Origin: Salinigranum rubrum
Lineage (GTDB): Archaea > Halobacteriota > Halobacteria > Halobacteriales > Haloferacaceae
Reading direction: 5' to 3'
Assembly: GCF_002906575.1 (NCBI RefSeq)
Contig: NZ_CP026309.1
Coordinates: forward strand, 3,596,001 to 3,660,000
DNA: 64,000 nucleotides
A model generated the notes under the pieces. That model did not search any database and was not told the DNA's origin. It worked only from the letters and a program-made list of their open reading frames with translations. Made by a program: the position numbers and the translations under genes. This document shows, piece after piece, positions 35,114 through 43,164 of this stretch (its first letter is position 1; every line of letters starts with the position of its first letter).

Positions 35114-35595
35114 CACTCGACCTTGCGCTCGAAGACGTGCTCGACGGGCTCGAACCCCATCCGGCGGTACGCCGACTCCGCGCGTTCGTCGCCGTCGAGC
35201 ACGTCGACCCGGCAGAAGTCGACGTCGCGGTCGGAGGCGGCGAACCACTCGATTGCGGCCTCGACGAGATCGTCGCCGATGCCCCGCTCGCGGTAGTCGC
35301 CGACGACGAAGTGGCCGTTGATGTAGCCGTGGTCCGACAGCCGGAAGATGGGGTGGTCGCCGGTCAGACGCGCTTCGAGCACCCCGACGAGTTCGCCCTC
35401 GTGCTCGGCGACGATGACGGTTCCGTACTTCGAGTCGACGAGTTGGTTCTCGAAGTACGAGAGCCACCGTTCGTCGGCCGACTCGCGGTGGTGGTACCGC
35501 TCGTCGAACTGCGAGAGGACGTCGGTGAACTGGTGCCACAGCTCCAGGAGTCGCTCGCCGTCGTCGAGAGTCGCGTGACGGATGGTTACGTCCAT
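35113..35595 (-). CDS. GNAT-family N-acetyltransferase
   Basis: The protein has 160 residues. The acetyl-CoA-binding motif A is GHFVVGDYRERGIGDDLVEA (RERGIG), followed by FCRVDVLDGDERAESAYRRMGFEPVEH. It acetylates an amine or a protein N-terminus; the target cannot be predicted. The start MDVTIRHATLDDGERLLE at ATG 35595 fits the family better than the longer frame. It shares a transcript with the ferredoxin and is divergent from paaA. Confidence 0.86.
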   Translation of the reverse strand: MDVTIRHATLDDGERLLELWHQFTDVLSQFDERYHHRESADERWLSYFENQLVDSKYGTVIVAEHEGELVGVLEARLTGDHPIFRLSDHGYINGHFVVGDYRERGIGDDLVEAAIEWFAASDRDVDFCRVDVLDGDERAESAYRRMGFEPVEHVFERKVE

Positions 35596-35672
35596 GTGAC
35601 GGGGCACGCTCCGGGGTCAAAAAGGTGTGTCGGCTGGAGAGGGAACGAGGTGAACCCGTACCTATGCAAACA

Positions 35673-35680
35673 ATTAATAA
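35673..35680 (+). promoter_or_regulatory. TATA box of the paa operon
   Basis: attaataa is 28-35 bases before ATG 35708, predicting a very short or absent leader for paaA. The out-of-frame ATG at 35695 is ignored. Confidence 0.45.
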
Positions 35681-35707
35681 GATTCGCCCGAACCATGAAA
35701 GTAGACG

Positions 35708-36631
35708 ATGACCAGCGAAGAGCGACTCAAGCAACAGCTACAGGACGGGAAGATGATCGAAGACGAGTCCGAGATGACGGAGGGGTACAAGAAGGCCCTG
35801 ACGCAGACGCTCCTCGTCTCGGGCGACACCGAACTGATGAGCGCGCCGGCGTACTACGAGCCGTCGATGAACGCGCCGAGCGTCAACGCCCGGGCGTCGT
35901 GTGTGAGCGTCATCCAGGACGAACTCGGCCACGGCCACATCGCCTACCGACTCCTTGAGGACCTCGGCTACGACCGCGAGGAACTCATCTACGGCCGCGA
36001 GCCCCACGAGTTCCGCAACACGTACGGCTTCGACCAACCGCTGGAGAACTTCGCCGAACTCGTCACCGGTCACGGCATGTGGGACCGTGCGGGTATCGTC
36101 CTCCTGAGCGACATCCACGAGAACACGTCGTACGCGCCGTGGAAGCGCGCGCTCACGAAAGTCGGGAAGGAAGAGCAGTTCCACCTGCGCCACGGCGAGA
36201 CGTGGATGCGCCGACTCGCCAACAAGAACGAGAAGACAAAGCAGCGGGTCCAGGAGGCCGTCGACTGGATGTTCCCCATCGCCATCGAGTGGTTCGGGCT
36301 GCCCGACGACAAGAAGAAACACGACGACCAACTCGCCTACCGGATCAAGGCGATGTCGAACGACGAACTCCGCCAGGAGTGGATGAGCACGGCCGTCCCC
36401 CTGTGTGAGGAACTCGGCCTCGACGTGCCGGCGCACTACGACGAGGAGGCGGAGGAGTACGTCCTCGAGTACGACATGCCGGTCGCGTTCGAAGCCGAGA
36501 CCAAGACGTGGCACTTCGACGACCCCATCTCCTGGGACGACGTCATCGACCGCTGGCGCTCGCGCGGTCCCGCCAACGAGAAGTACGTGAACATGCTGCA
36601 GTCGGGGCGACTGGACCCCGTGTCCGCATGA
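35708..36631 (+). CDS. paaA: Phenylacetyl-CoA epoxidase catalytic subunit PaaA
   Basis: The protein has 307 residues, as in bacterial PaaA. Carboxylate-bridged di-iron ligands are visible: Glu42 (GDTELMSAP), Glu72-x2-His75 (DELGHGH) and Glu156-x2-His159 (KEEQFHLRHGE). The tail YVNMLQSGRLDPVSA is also family-like. PaaA inserts oxygen across the ring of phenylacetyl-CoA to give the 1,2-epoxide, with PaaC as structural partner and PaaB as bridge. The following genes overlap by four bases each, making one operon paaA, DUF59-PaaD, paaB, paaC. No PaaE reductase is in the operon. Confidence 0.92.
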   Translation: MTSEERLKQQLQDGKMIEDESEMTEGYKKALTQTLLVSGDTELMSAPAYYEPSMNAPSVNARASCVSVIQDELGHGHIAYRLLEDLGYDREELIYGREPHEFRNTYGFDQPLENFAELVTGHGMWDRAGIVLLSDIHENTSYAPWKRALTKVGKEEQFHLRHGETWMRRLANKNEKTKQRVQEAVDWMFPIAIEWFGLPDDKKKHDDQLAYRIKAMSNDELRQEWMSTAVPLCEELGLDVPAHYDEEAEEYVLEYDMPVAFEAETKTWHFDDPISWDDVIDRWRSRGPANEKYVNMLQSGRLDPVSA

Positions 36632-37008
36632 GCGCGGTCGAAACCCCGGAGTTCGGCGTCCCGTTCGGACCCGGCGAGGACGCGACCGAGTTCGAGGCGG
36701 AGATATGGGCGAACCTCGACGAGATTCCGGACCCCCACATCCCGGTGAGCCTCGTCGAGATGGCGATGGTCTACGACGTCCACCTCGACCGGGGACCCGA
36801 CGGGGTCGACGTGCGGGTGGAGATGACGTTCCCCTGCATGGGCTGTCCGGCGTACGACATGATCATCGACGACGTCCGGGCGTGCCTGCGGACGATGCGT
36901 GACGTCAGGGACGTCGAGGTCGACGTCGTCTGGGACCCCATCTGGGAGAAGTCGATGCTGACGCCCGAGGTCCGCGAGAAGATGCGCGAGTCGGGGATCG
37001 CACTATGA
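36628..37008 (+). CDS. paaD: DUF59 (MIP18-like) part of PaaD
   Basis: The protein has 126 residues. The DUF59 signature is clear: LDEIPDPHIPVSLVEMAMVYDV and FPCMGCPAYDMIIDDV with a C-x2-C pair. This corresponds to the N-terminal half of bacterial PaaD, a protein of the Fe-S assembly type needed for the epoxidase. The C-terminal zinc ribbon of bacterial PaaD is missing here and is encoded separately at 37992. It overlaps paaA (ATGA) and paaB by four bases, so position 2 in the operon differs from the usual A-B-C-D-E order. Confidence 0.85.
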   Translation: MSAVETPEFGVPFGPGEDATEFEAEIWANLDEIPDPHIPVSLVEMAMVYDVHLDRGPDGVDVRVEMTFPCMGCPAYDMIIDDVRACLRTMRDVRDVEVDVVWDPIWEKSMLTPEVREKMRESGIAL

Positions 37009-37214
37009 AGTACGAGGTGTTCGCGCGCATCAAGGCCGGCGACGACCTCATCAACGTCGGGACCGTCGACGCGCCGAGCGACCGACTGGCGAAGGTGTAC
37101 GCGTACCGGACGTACGACGAGGAGGACTGGGACCGACTCGCGGTCGTCCGCCGGGAGGACCTGCTCGACGCGACCGACGTGGGCCAGATGCCCGACTCGC
37201 CGGGGGCACCATGA
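37005..37214 (+). CDS. paaB: Phenylacetyl-CoA epoxidase subunit PaaB
   Basis: The protein has 69 residues, shorter than the bacterial 95. It keeps the family core: YEVFARIKAGDDLINVG at the start and KVYAYRTYDEEDWDRLAVVRREDL. PaaB links two PaaAC heterodimers in the bacterial complex. It overlaps both neighbours by four bases. The short length fits haloarchaeal homologues and does not suggest truncation, because no frame continues in either direction. Confidence 0.82.
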   Translation: MKYEVFARIKAGDDLINVGTVDAPSDRLAKVYAYRTYDEEDWDRLAVVRREDLLDATDVGQMPDSPGAP

Positions 37215-37984
37215 GCGACGGTTGGCCCCCCGAGGCGGTCGACTACGTGCAGTCCGTCGCGGACACGAAACTCCTGCTCTCACACCGCTACGCGCAGTGG
37301 ATGCTGTCGAGCCCGGTGCTGGAGGACGACATCGCCGGGGCGAGCGCCGCCCAGGACGAACTCGGGCACGTCCGCCAGTTGTTCCGCCTGCTCGGCCAGC
37401 AGGGACAAGAGGACGACTGGCTGGAGGGCGACCGCTCCCCCGCGGAGTTCGCCAACGCCGCCCCGCTCGACGAGAACCCCGAGACGTGGGTCGAGTTCGT
37501 CGTGACGCTCGGGCTGGTCGAGCGGGCCGCGTGGTATCTCATCGACGCCATCGTCCACGAGGACTTCGACGGCCTCGGGACCCGCATCGGCCAGGACGAG
37601 TTCTTCCACCTGGAGTTCCTCGACGGGCGGCTGGAGACGCTGGCGGACGAGCGCGCCGCCGACGTCGAAGCGGCGATGGCGGCGGCGCTTCCCGGCGTCC
37701 TCGCCTTCGTCGGCCCCGCCGAGTACGACGAGGGGACCGACCCGCTCGTCGCGGCCGGGTTCACCGACCGGTCCGCGTCGGTGCTCCGGTCGTCGTTCCG
37801 CGCGAAGTACGACGAACTGCTCGCAGGGACCGCCGTTTCTCTCGACGACCTCGACGTGGACTGGGACGCCCCCGCGGTCGAGTCGTGGGACGCGCGTCGC
37901 CGCCGTGTCGGCGAGGGGTCGGTGAGCGAGGAAGACGTGACCTCGCTCAGCGGCGTTCGGAACGCCGAGTTCGCCATGGACTGA
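37211..37984 (+). CDS. paaC: Phenylacetyl-CoA epoxidase subunit PaaC
   Basis: The protein has 257 residues, the family size. The four-helix bundle of the ferritin-like fold is evident: AASAAQDELGHVRQLFRLLGQ-like region near residue 45 and GQDEFFHLEFLDGRLE near 127. PaaC is the structural partner of PaaA in the hydroxylase core. It overlaps paaB by four bases and ends eight bases before the small PaaD-like ribbon gene. Confidence 0.88.
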   Translation: MSDGWPPEAVDYVQSVADTKLLLSHRYAQWMLSSPVLEDDIAGASAAQDELGHVRQLFRLLGQQGQEDDWLEGDRSPAEFANAAPLDENPETWVEFVVTLGLVERAAWYLIDAIVHEDFDGLGTRIGQDEFFHLEFLDGRLETLADERAADVEAAMAAALPGVLAFVGPAEYDEGTDPLVAAGFTDRSASVLRSSFRAKYDELLAGTAVSLDDLDVDWDAPAVESWDARRRRVGEGSVSEEDVTSLSGVRNAEFAMD

Positions 37985-37991
37985 CGACGAC

Positions 37992-38189
37992 ATGACACCG
38001 ACGACACCAATGCCACCAACCAAAACCGAAGACCTCACCCCCGAGTGCCCGTACTGCGGGTCGACCGAGACCGAACTCCACTCGGCGTTCGGCTCCGAGA
38101 TCTCGAAGAGCCAGTACTACTGTCGGGGCTGTCGGACCGTGTTCGAGCGGATCAAGTACGACGGGAACGTCCCCGACACGGGTCGCTAA
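37992..38189 (+). CDS. Separate zinc ribbon matching the C-terminus of PaaD
   Basis: The protein has 65 residues. ECPYCGSTETELHSAFG and YYCRGCRTVFERIKYDG give two C-x2-C pairs and match the zinc-binding end of bacterial PaaD. In bacteria this ribbon is fused to the DUF59 domain. Here the two halves are separate genes on either side of paaB and paaC. A longer N-terminus (ATG 37992) and a shorter one (ATG 38010) are both in frame; the former is used. The transcript probably continues from paaC (eight-base gap). Confidence 0.8.
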   Translation: MTPTTPMPPTKTEDLTPECPYCGSTETELHSAFGSEISKSQYYCRGCRTVFERIKYDGNVPDTGR

Positions 38190-38281
38190 CCGGACGATTT
38201 CCCCGCCCGATTCCGGACCCGCCCAAACGCCGGATACCGGCAGGTACAGGCCTCGAATAGCGTTTTTACGGTCGGTAATTA

Positions 38282-38289
38282 TTTATATA
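38282..38289 (+). promoter_or_regulatory. TATA box of the enoyl-CoA hydratase at 38313
   Basis: tttatata within an AT-rich tract, 24-31 bases before ATG 38313, is one of the clearest TATA boxes in the window. It predicts a leaderless transcript separate from the paa operon. Confidence 0.6.
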
Positions 38290-38312
38290 TCCCTTACGTC
38301 GGGCCGAGTGCA

Positions 38313-39143
38313 ATGGACACCTTCGACGACCTCGACTTAGAGAACTTCGAGACCGAACGCGACGGCCACGTGGGCATCGTCCGCCTCGACAAACCGCCGG
38401 CGAACGCCCACGACGTGGACATGGTGTTGCAGTTCCAGACGATGGTCGAGACCATCCGGTTCGACGAGACCATCCGCGCCGCCGTGTTGAGTTCGACGAG
38501 TGACAAGTTCTTCTCGTCGGGCTACGACATCCAGGCGCTCCAGGACGAGAGCGCCGAGCACATCGGCTACGCGAGCCAGACGAGCAAGGAGTCCATCCTC
38601 AAGATGCGGTCGACGGACACCATCTTCGTCGCCGCCATCGACGGCCACTGCATGGGCGGCGGCCTCGAGTTCGCGCTCGCGACCGACCTCCGGTACGCCG
38701 GCGACGACGACAGCTACAACCTCGGCGTCCCCGAGGTGAAACTCGGCCTCATCCCCGGCGAGGCCGGGACACAGCTCCTGCCCCGCTACGTCGGCCGCTC
38801 GAAGGCGCTGAAGATGATGCTCACGGACGAGCGGCTCACCCCGAGCGAGGCCGCCGACGCGGGCATCGTCGACGAACTCGTCGAACCCGGCACCGCCGAG
38901 GAGGAGGCAGTCGCGTTCGCCAAGGAGGTTTCGAACCTCCCGAACAAGGCGGTCGGTCACATCAAGCTCGCCGTCAACGAGGGGATGGAGATGTCGCTGT
39001 ACGACGCGCTCACTCACGAGCGCGAACTCCAGAACCAGCTGTTCGACACGCCCGGCGCCGAGGAGGGTATCGCCGCCTTCTTGGAGAAGCGCGACCCCGA
39101 CTTCGTGAAGGCCGAACTCGGCGAGGACGCGGTCGACGAGTGA
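38313..39143 (+). CDS. Enoyl-CoA hydratase/isomerase family protein (paralogue 5)
   Basis: The protein has 276 residues. The crotonase oxyanion-hole segments are KFFSSGYDIQAL and DGHCMGGGLEFALATDL. The second site reads LGVPEVKLGLIPGEAGTQLLPR, which carries the hydratase-type Glu, and the C-terminus is EGIAAFLEKRDPDFVKAEL. It follows the paa genes with its own promoter and may act on the product of the epoxidase (PaaF or PaaG type) or in general beta-oxidation. It is the most clearly hydratase-like of the five paralogues. Confidence 0.9.
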   Translation: MDTFDDLDLENFETERDGHVGIVRLDKPPANAHDVDMVLQFQTMVETIRFDETIRAAVLSSTSDKFFSSGYDIQALQDESAEHIGYASQTSKESILKMRSTDTIFVAAIDGHCMGGGLEFALATDLRYAGDDDSYNLGVPEVKLGLIPGEAGTQLLPRYVGRSKALKMMLTDERLTPSEAADAGIVDELVEPGTAEEEAVAFAKEVSNLPNKAVGHIKLAVNEGMEMSLYDALTHERELQNQLFDTPGAEEGIAAFLEKRDPDFVKAELGEDAVDE

Positions 39144-39253
39144 AGTGAAGTGAACTGACGCGTTTCGGCGTTCGATTCTCCTCCGGTTTCGTTTTCACAC
39201 CCGTCGTCCGTCGGCCCGGTCGGACGAGCGGGCACCGACAGCCCGAGAGCGGG

Positions 39254-40407
39254 TCAGAGGTCCAGCGTCTCGCGGGCGACGGTCGTTCGCTGGATTTCGG
39301 AGGTCCCCCCGATGAGGCTCAGTATCTTCGCGTCGCGGAAGTAGCGTTCGAGCGGTTCGTCCGTCCGGTAGCCCTTCCCGCCGTAGACCTGGATGGCGTT
39401 ACGCGTGACGAACTCCGCGGCCTCGCTCCCGGCGAGTTTCGCGGCGCTCGACGCGCGGGTTTCCGACGCGTCCTCGGCGATGCGGTTCGCCGACGAGTAG
39501 ACCAGATGCCGCGCGCTCTCCAACTGGGAGTACATGTCGGCGACGATGACCTGCACGGCCTGGTACTCGCCGATGGCGCTCCCGCCCTGCTCGCGGGCGG
39601 AGGCGTAGTCGACCGCCAAGTCGAACGCGCCGCGGGCGAGGCCGGTTCCGATGGCACCCAGGCCCGTCCGGGCCATGTCGATAGTGCCCATGGCGATGCG
39701 GAAGCCCTGACCCACCTCGCCGAGGAGCGCGTCGGCCGGGACGGAGACGTCGTCGAGGGTCGAATCGCCGGTGACGTGCCCGCGCATGCCCATGTACTCG
39801 ATACGCTCGAAGTCGAAACCGGGCGCCTCGTCGACGCTCGGCACGAGGAAGACGCTGACGCCGTGAGAGTCCTCCGGTTGGGGGCGTCGGCGGGCGACGA
39901 CCAGATGAACGTCCGCGACGCCGGCGTTCGTCCCGAACGCCTTCTCCCCCGAGAGCCGGTAGCCGTCGTCGGTCGCCTCCGCGACGGTCGATAGCTGCGA
40001 CGGCGAACTCCCCGCGTCCGGTTCCGTGAGGAGCATCGCGCCGACCGCCTCGCCGCTCGCCATCCGGTCGAGGTAGCGCTCGCGCTGGGCGTCCGTGCCG
40101 AACCGCGCGATGGGGAGGGCGGCGAAGGTGTGACCCTGAATCGACTCGGCGACCGCCCCGCTCTCCCGGGCGATTCGCTCGACAGCCAGGCAGTAGCCGA
40201 GGAAGTCCGAGGAGAGGGAGCCGTACTCGGGGGTAAGAGGAGGCCGAGCAGGCCCATCTCCCCCGCCGCTTCCATCACGTCGCGGGGGAACTCGTCGGTC
40301 GCTTCGATTTCGTCGGCCCGCGGGCGGACGACGTCGGTCGCGAACTCGTCCGCGCGCGCTCGAATCTCACGGTGCTCGTCGCTGAGGGCGGCCTCGATGA
40401 GGTCCAT
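39254..40407 (-). CDS. Acyl-CoA dehydrogenase, frame interrupted
   Basis: About 384 residues after one base is restored. The N-terminal helical domain has DEHREIRARADEFATD, the middle LLTEPDAGSSPSQ and SLDDVSVPADAL-like strand, and the C-terminal flavin-binding helices contain QVYGGKGYRTDEPLERYFRD. Where medium-chain enzymes have the catalytic Glu (YEGTS), this one reads LIGGTSEIQR. The base may come from a different position, as in isovaleryl-CoA-type enzymes. It oxidises an acyl-CoA to an enoyl-CoA with electrons to ETF. The frame breaks at the five-G run 40229-40233. One extra base joins LLLPP to EYGSLSSDF. It converges with paralogue 5 and is the right end of the catabolic region. Confidence 0.85.
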
Positions 40408-40991
40408 CGTCACACACCTCGCCCGGTCGAACCTTAAACGTGAGCAACGCCACCTCGGACCGCAGCCCGTGGCGCGTGAAGGTGGTCGACCGAGACGAAC
40501 GACTGCCACAGAACGCGAGAGACCAGAAGTAAATTTTCGATAGTATACTTCGAATTCATACACTTGTTTTTCGATGTTTTGTCGGTCGTTATTCCGGACG
40601 CGACTCGTCTCGTGGCGAATTATCGGGTTATAACCCTCAATTCGACCATCTCCTGCCGATTGAGCAAACCGAAGGCACCGACGAACGGGTCGAGCGCCTC
40701 GCCGAACCCAGGAAATCGACAGGTCGGGCTAGCGAACCCGTTTTTGGGGTAATTCGGGCGATAAACGCGATAATACGCCGATTTGAGAGAGTGGTTCGAT
40801 ACGAAACGAGCGGCTGTTCGGTCGACAGCCGTTTCTAAATTTTCTGGTACGAATCAGAAAATGATTGTCTTTGAATAGTTCTCGACGAGTCGGAAACGCA
40901 CCACTGACACGCGGCACTGCGCTCGTCGGTGTCGAAAAAAAGGACGGGTTGACGTGCGTCCGCGGTCCGACCTGCCTCGACTCGGCCCGAC
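40408..40991. other. Gene-free 584-base AT-rich intergenic region
   Basis: It is the longest gene-free stretch of low GC in the window, especially 40520-40640 and 40790-40880 (for example gtagtatacttcgaattcat-like tracts). The acyl-CoA dehydrogenase promoter should lie near 40430 on the minus strand. The poly-T terminator of the site-2 protease gene is at 40935-40941. I found no tRNA or other RNA gene. A 62-codon open frame at 40564 lacks haloarchaeal codon bias and was not accepted. It separates catabolic from housekeeping genes. Confidence 0.45.
40935..40941 (-). terminator. Oligo-T terminator after the site-2 protease gene
   Basis: Seven A on the plus strand give TTTTTTT on the coding strand about 50 bases after the stop at 40992, following GC-rich sequence, as expected for archaeal intrinsic termination. 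Confidence 0.5.
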
Positions 40992-42782
40992 TCAGTTCAG
41001 AAGCGTCGGACCGAAGATGAGCAGGACGAGCGAGGCGAGCATGACGAGGCCGATGCTCGTCGTTACGGTCCGAACGAGCGCGTGGGGGCTCTCGACGGGG
41101 AGCCGAGAGACGACGGCCTCGGTCCCGGTGCGGAGGATACGCCCGCCGTCGAGCGGATACCCCGGGATACAGTTGAACAGACCCAGTTGGAGGTTGATCC
41201 ACGCCGTCCAGAAGAGGAGGTTCGCGAGGACGAACACGCCGTCGCCGAGGGCCGACAGCGGCCCCTGAACGACGTAAAAGTTCGTCACCGTGGGCGTGAA
41301 GCCGGGGAAGTTGGGGATGCCGAGGATGACGGAGGCGAGCGGGAGGATGAGCGCGACGTAGACGAGGCCGAGGGGGGAGTCGACGACGTTCACCGGGGAC
41401 GCTCCGCCCTCACCGCCGAGGAGCGAGAGGTACGTTCCCGCGGGGTACGACCGCGCGCCGAAGTCGGTGAGCACTAACCCACTCGTCCCGGGGAAGATGT
41501 TCACCCCGAGGAAGCCGTTACCGTCGCGGGGGTTCTCACCGAGCGTGACCGCGTACACCTCCTCGTTGCCGTCGACTCTCGCTCTGACCTCGACTTCCTG
41601 CCCGGGGTCGGTCCCGTCGAGCAGGGTGTTGAGGTCCGTCGAGGAGGTGACGCGCTCGCCGTCGAACCCGGTGACGATGAGGGTGCCGTTCGTCGGCGCG
41701 CCGGCCTCCGCGAGCGGGCCGTCGGGAGCGACCTGCGTGATGTACGCGCCGATGGGGATGGTGACGACGCCGCGACTGGTCGAGAGGCGGGCCATCGTCG
41801 AGTCCCCGGCGGCCGCCTGGAAGCCCGCTCGCGTGAACACCTGCGTCCCGTTGACCGCGGAGACGGTGATGGGGTCGTCGTCGTTCGAGACGGTCAGGTT
41901 CGCCGGATTCCCGCCGACGGAGCCGACGACGACCAGTTGTCGGTCGACCGAGACGGTCGTCGGCCCGCCGCCACGGTCGACCCTCGCCTCGACGGTCCGG
42001 TCGTCCGTCGCCGACAGGACCGCGTCGAGTTCACCTTCGGTTGAGACGTTCTCTCCCGCCACGCTCAGGATGCGGTCGCCGCTCCCGATGCCCGCGGCGG
42101 AGGCGGGCGAACCGTCGAACGTCCCCTGGACGGCCATCCCGGGGGCGACGCCGACGGCCCCGATGACGGGACCGAACAGGAGCGCGAAGGCCACGACGGT
42201 GACGGCGAAGTTGTTGGTCACGCCGGCGGCGAACATTCGGGTCCGTCCGCCGCGGTCGGCCGCACGCTGGCTCTCCTCGTCGGGTTCGACGAACGCGCCG
42301 ACGGGGATTACCGTGAGGAAGACCAGCCCCATCGACTCGATGTCGATTCCCTCGACGCGGCAGAGGAGACCGTGACCACCCTCGTGGACGACCAGTCCCA
42401 CGAGCAGGCCGAAGACGATTTCGGGGGCGACAGAGAGCGGGAGGAAGTCGTTCACCCCCGGGATGACGAGGAAGTTTCGCGGCTGGTTCACCTGCGTCGG
42501 CGCGGGCGGATTCTGGAGGATGCTGAGCCCCTGAAAGAGGAGGAGGGCGAAGGTGCCGATCATCACGACGAGCGTGATGCCGACGCCGATGTTGCTCCAC
42601 GCGCGCCAGAACCGCTTCGGTCCAGCGAGCCAGTTGAGGAAGTCGCGCCCACGCTTCGTGTGGAGAGTGGTGAGCGGTCCCTGGACGCGAACGGAAGAGG
42701 GTAAGATTCCACGTGACTTCAGGAAGAACGCGACGAACGAGTACGCGAAGACGCCGACGAGGACCCAGACCAGCGTGTTCAT
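40992..42782 (-). CDS. Site-2 protease-family membrane metalloprotease with tandem PDZ-like domains
   Basis: The protein has 596 residues. Hydrophobic helices at the N-terminus lead to the zinc motif HEGGH (residues 133-137). The third ligand region NCIPGYPLDGG is near the C-terminus. Between them about 250 residues carry two PDZ-like stretches (SPASAAGIGSGDRIL and GPLAEAGAPTNGTLIV). S2P proteases cut transmembrane segments to release regulators or signal peptides. The start MNTLVWVLVGVFAYS at 42782 is preferred; an in-frame extension to 42845 has no hydrophobic core. The substrate is unknown. Confidence 0.85.
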   Translation of the reverse strand: MNTLVWVLVGVFAYSFVAFFLKSRGILPSSVRVQGPLTTLHTKRGRDFLNWLAGPKRFWRAWSNIGVGITLVVMIGTFALLLFQGLSILQNPPAPTQVNQPRNFLVIPGVNDFLPLSVAPEIVFGLLVGLVVHEGGHGLLCRVEGIDIESMGLVFLTVIPVGAFVEPDEESQRAADRGGRTRMFAAGVTNNFAVTVVAFALLFGPVIGAVGVAPGMAVQGTFDGSPASAAGIGSGDRILSVAGENVSTEGELDAVLSATDDRTVEARVDRGGGPTTVSVDRQLVVVGSVGGNPANLTVSNDDDPITVSAVNGTQVFTRAGFQAAAGDSTMARLSTSRGVVTIPIGAYITQVAPDGPLAEAGAPTNGTLIVTGFDGERVTSSTDLNTLLDGTDPGQEVEVRARVDGNEEVYAVTLGENPRDGNGFLGVNIFPGTSGLVLTDFGARSYPAGTYLSLLGGEGGASPVNVVDSPLGLVYVALILPLASVILGIPNFPGFTPTVTNFYVVQGPLSALGDGVFVLANLLFWTAWINLQLGLFNCIPGYPLDGGRILRTGTEAVVSRLPVESPHALVRTVTTSIGLVMLASLVLLIFGPTLLN

Positions 42783-43050
42783 CAGACGTGGGGAGGGGAG
42801 CGACGCCCAAAGACGTTCGGATTGCACGCGTGCCGCAGCGCTCACGCCCCGTCCGGCGGGAACGAGGCGGCTTGCGAAGTCACGCGGACGGCCAGCGAGG
42901 AGCGGGGGATGCCCCGGTGGTTCGCGCCGTCAACTCCCGCCTCGGGAGAGTTCGTGTGCACTCTGTAGTCACCCGTTACAGAGGCGAAGCCACCCCAATT
43001 TAGTTGTTTTTCCGATATGTATTTGTGTCTGACGCGCGCAAGACGAGACG

Positions 43051-43164
43051 ATGGTTGTCACCACGACCGTTCGGATCTGCCTCGACTGCGGTCGGGACAA
43101 CCTCGCCAGGCAGGGCGAGGAGATCGACCGCTGTCCCGACTGCGATTCGATGGCGATCTGCTAA
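43051..43164 (+). CDS. 37-residue zinc-finger microprotein
   Basis: ATG 43051 opens MVVTTTVRICLDCGRDNL and ends with CPDCDSMAIC and a stop at 43162-43164. Two C-x2-C pairs (CLDC and CPDC) about 20 residues apart can bind one zinc ion. Such tiny zinc-finger proteins are abundant in haloarchaea, and some affect biofilm or motility. The codon use is haloarchaeal (GC at third positions). No close neighbour is on the same strand, so it is probably monocistronic. Confidence 0.65.
   Translation: MVVTTTVRICLDCGRDNLARQGEEIDRCPDCDSMAIC

Noticed and set aside
40564-40752. A 62-codon open frame in the AT-rich intergenic region
   Set aside because: Its codons are not GC-biased at the third position and the peptide shows no motif.
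11012-40991. The catabolic region as a mobile island
   Set aside because: No integrase, transposase, flanking tRNA or terminal repeat was found. Codon use looks the same as in the flanking genes.
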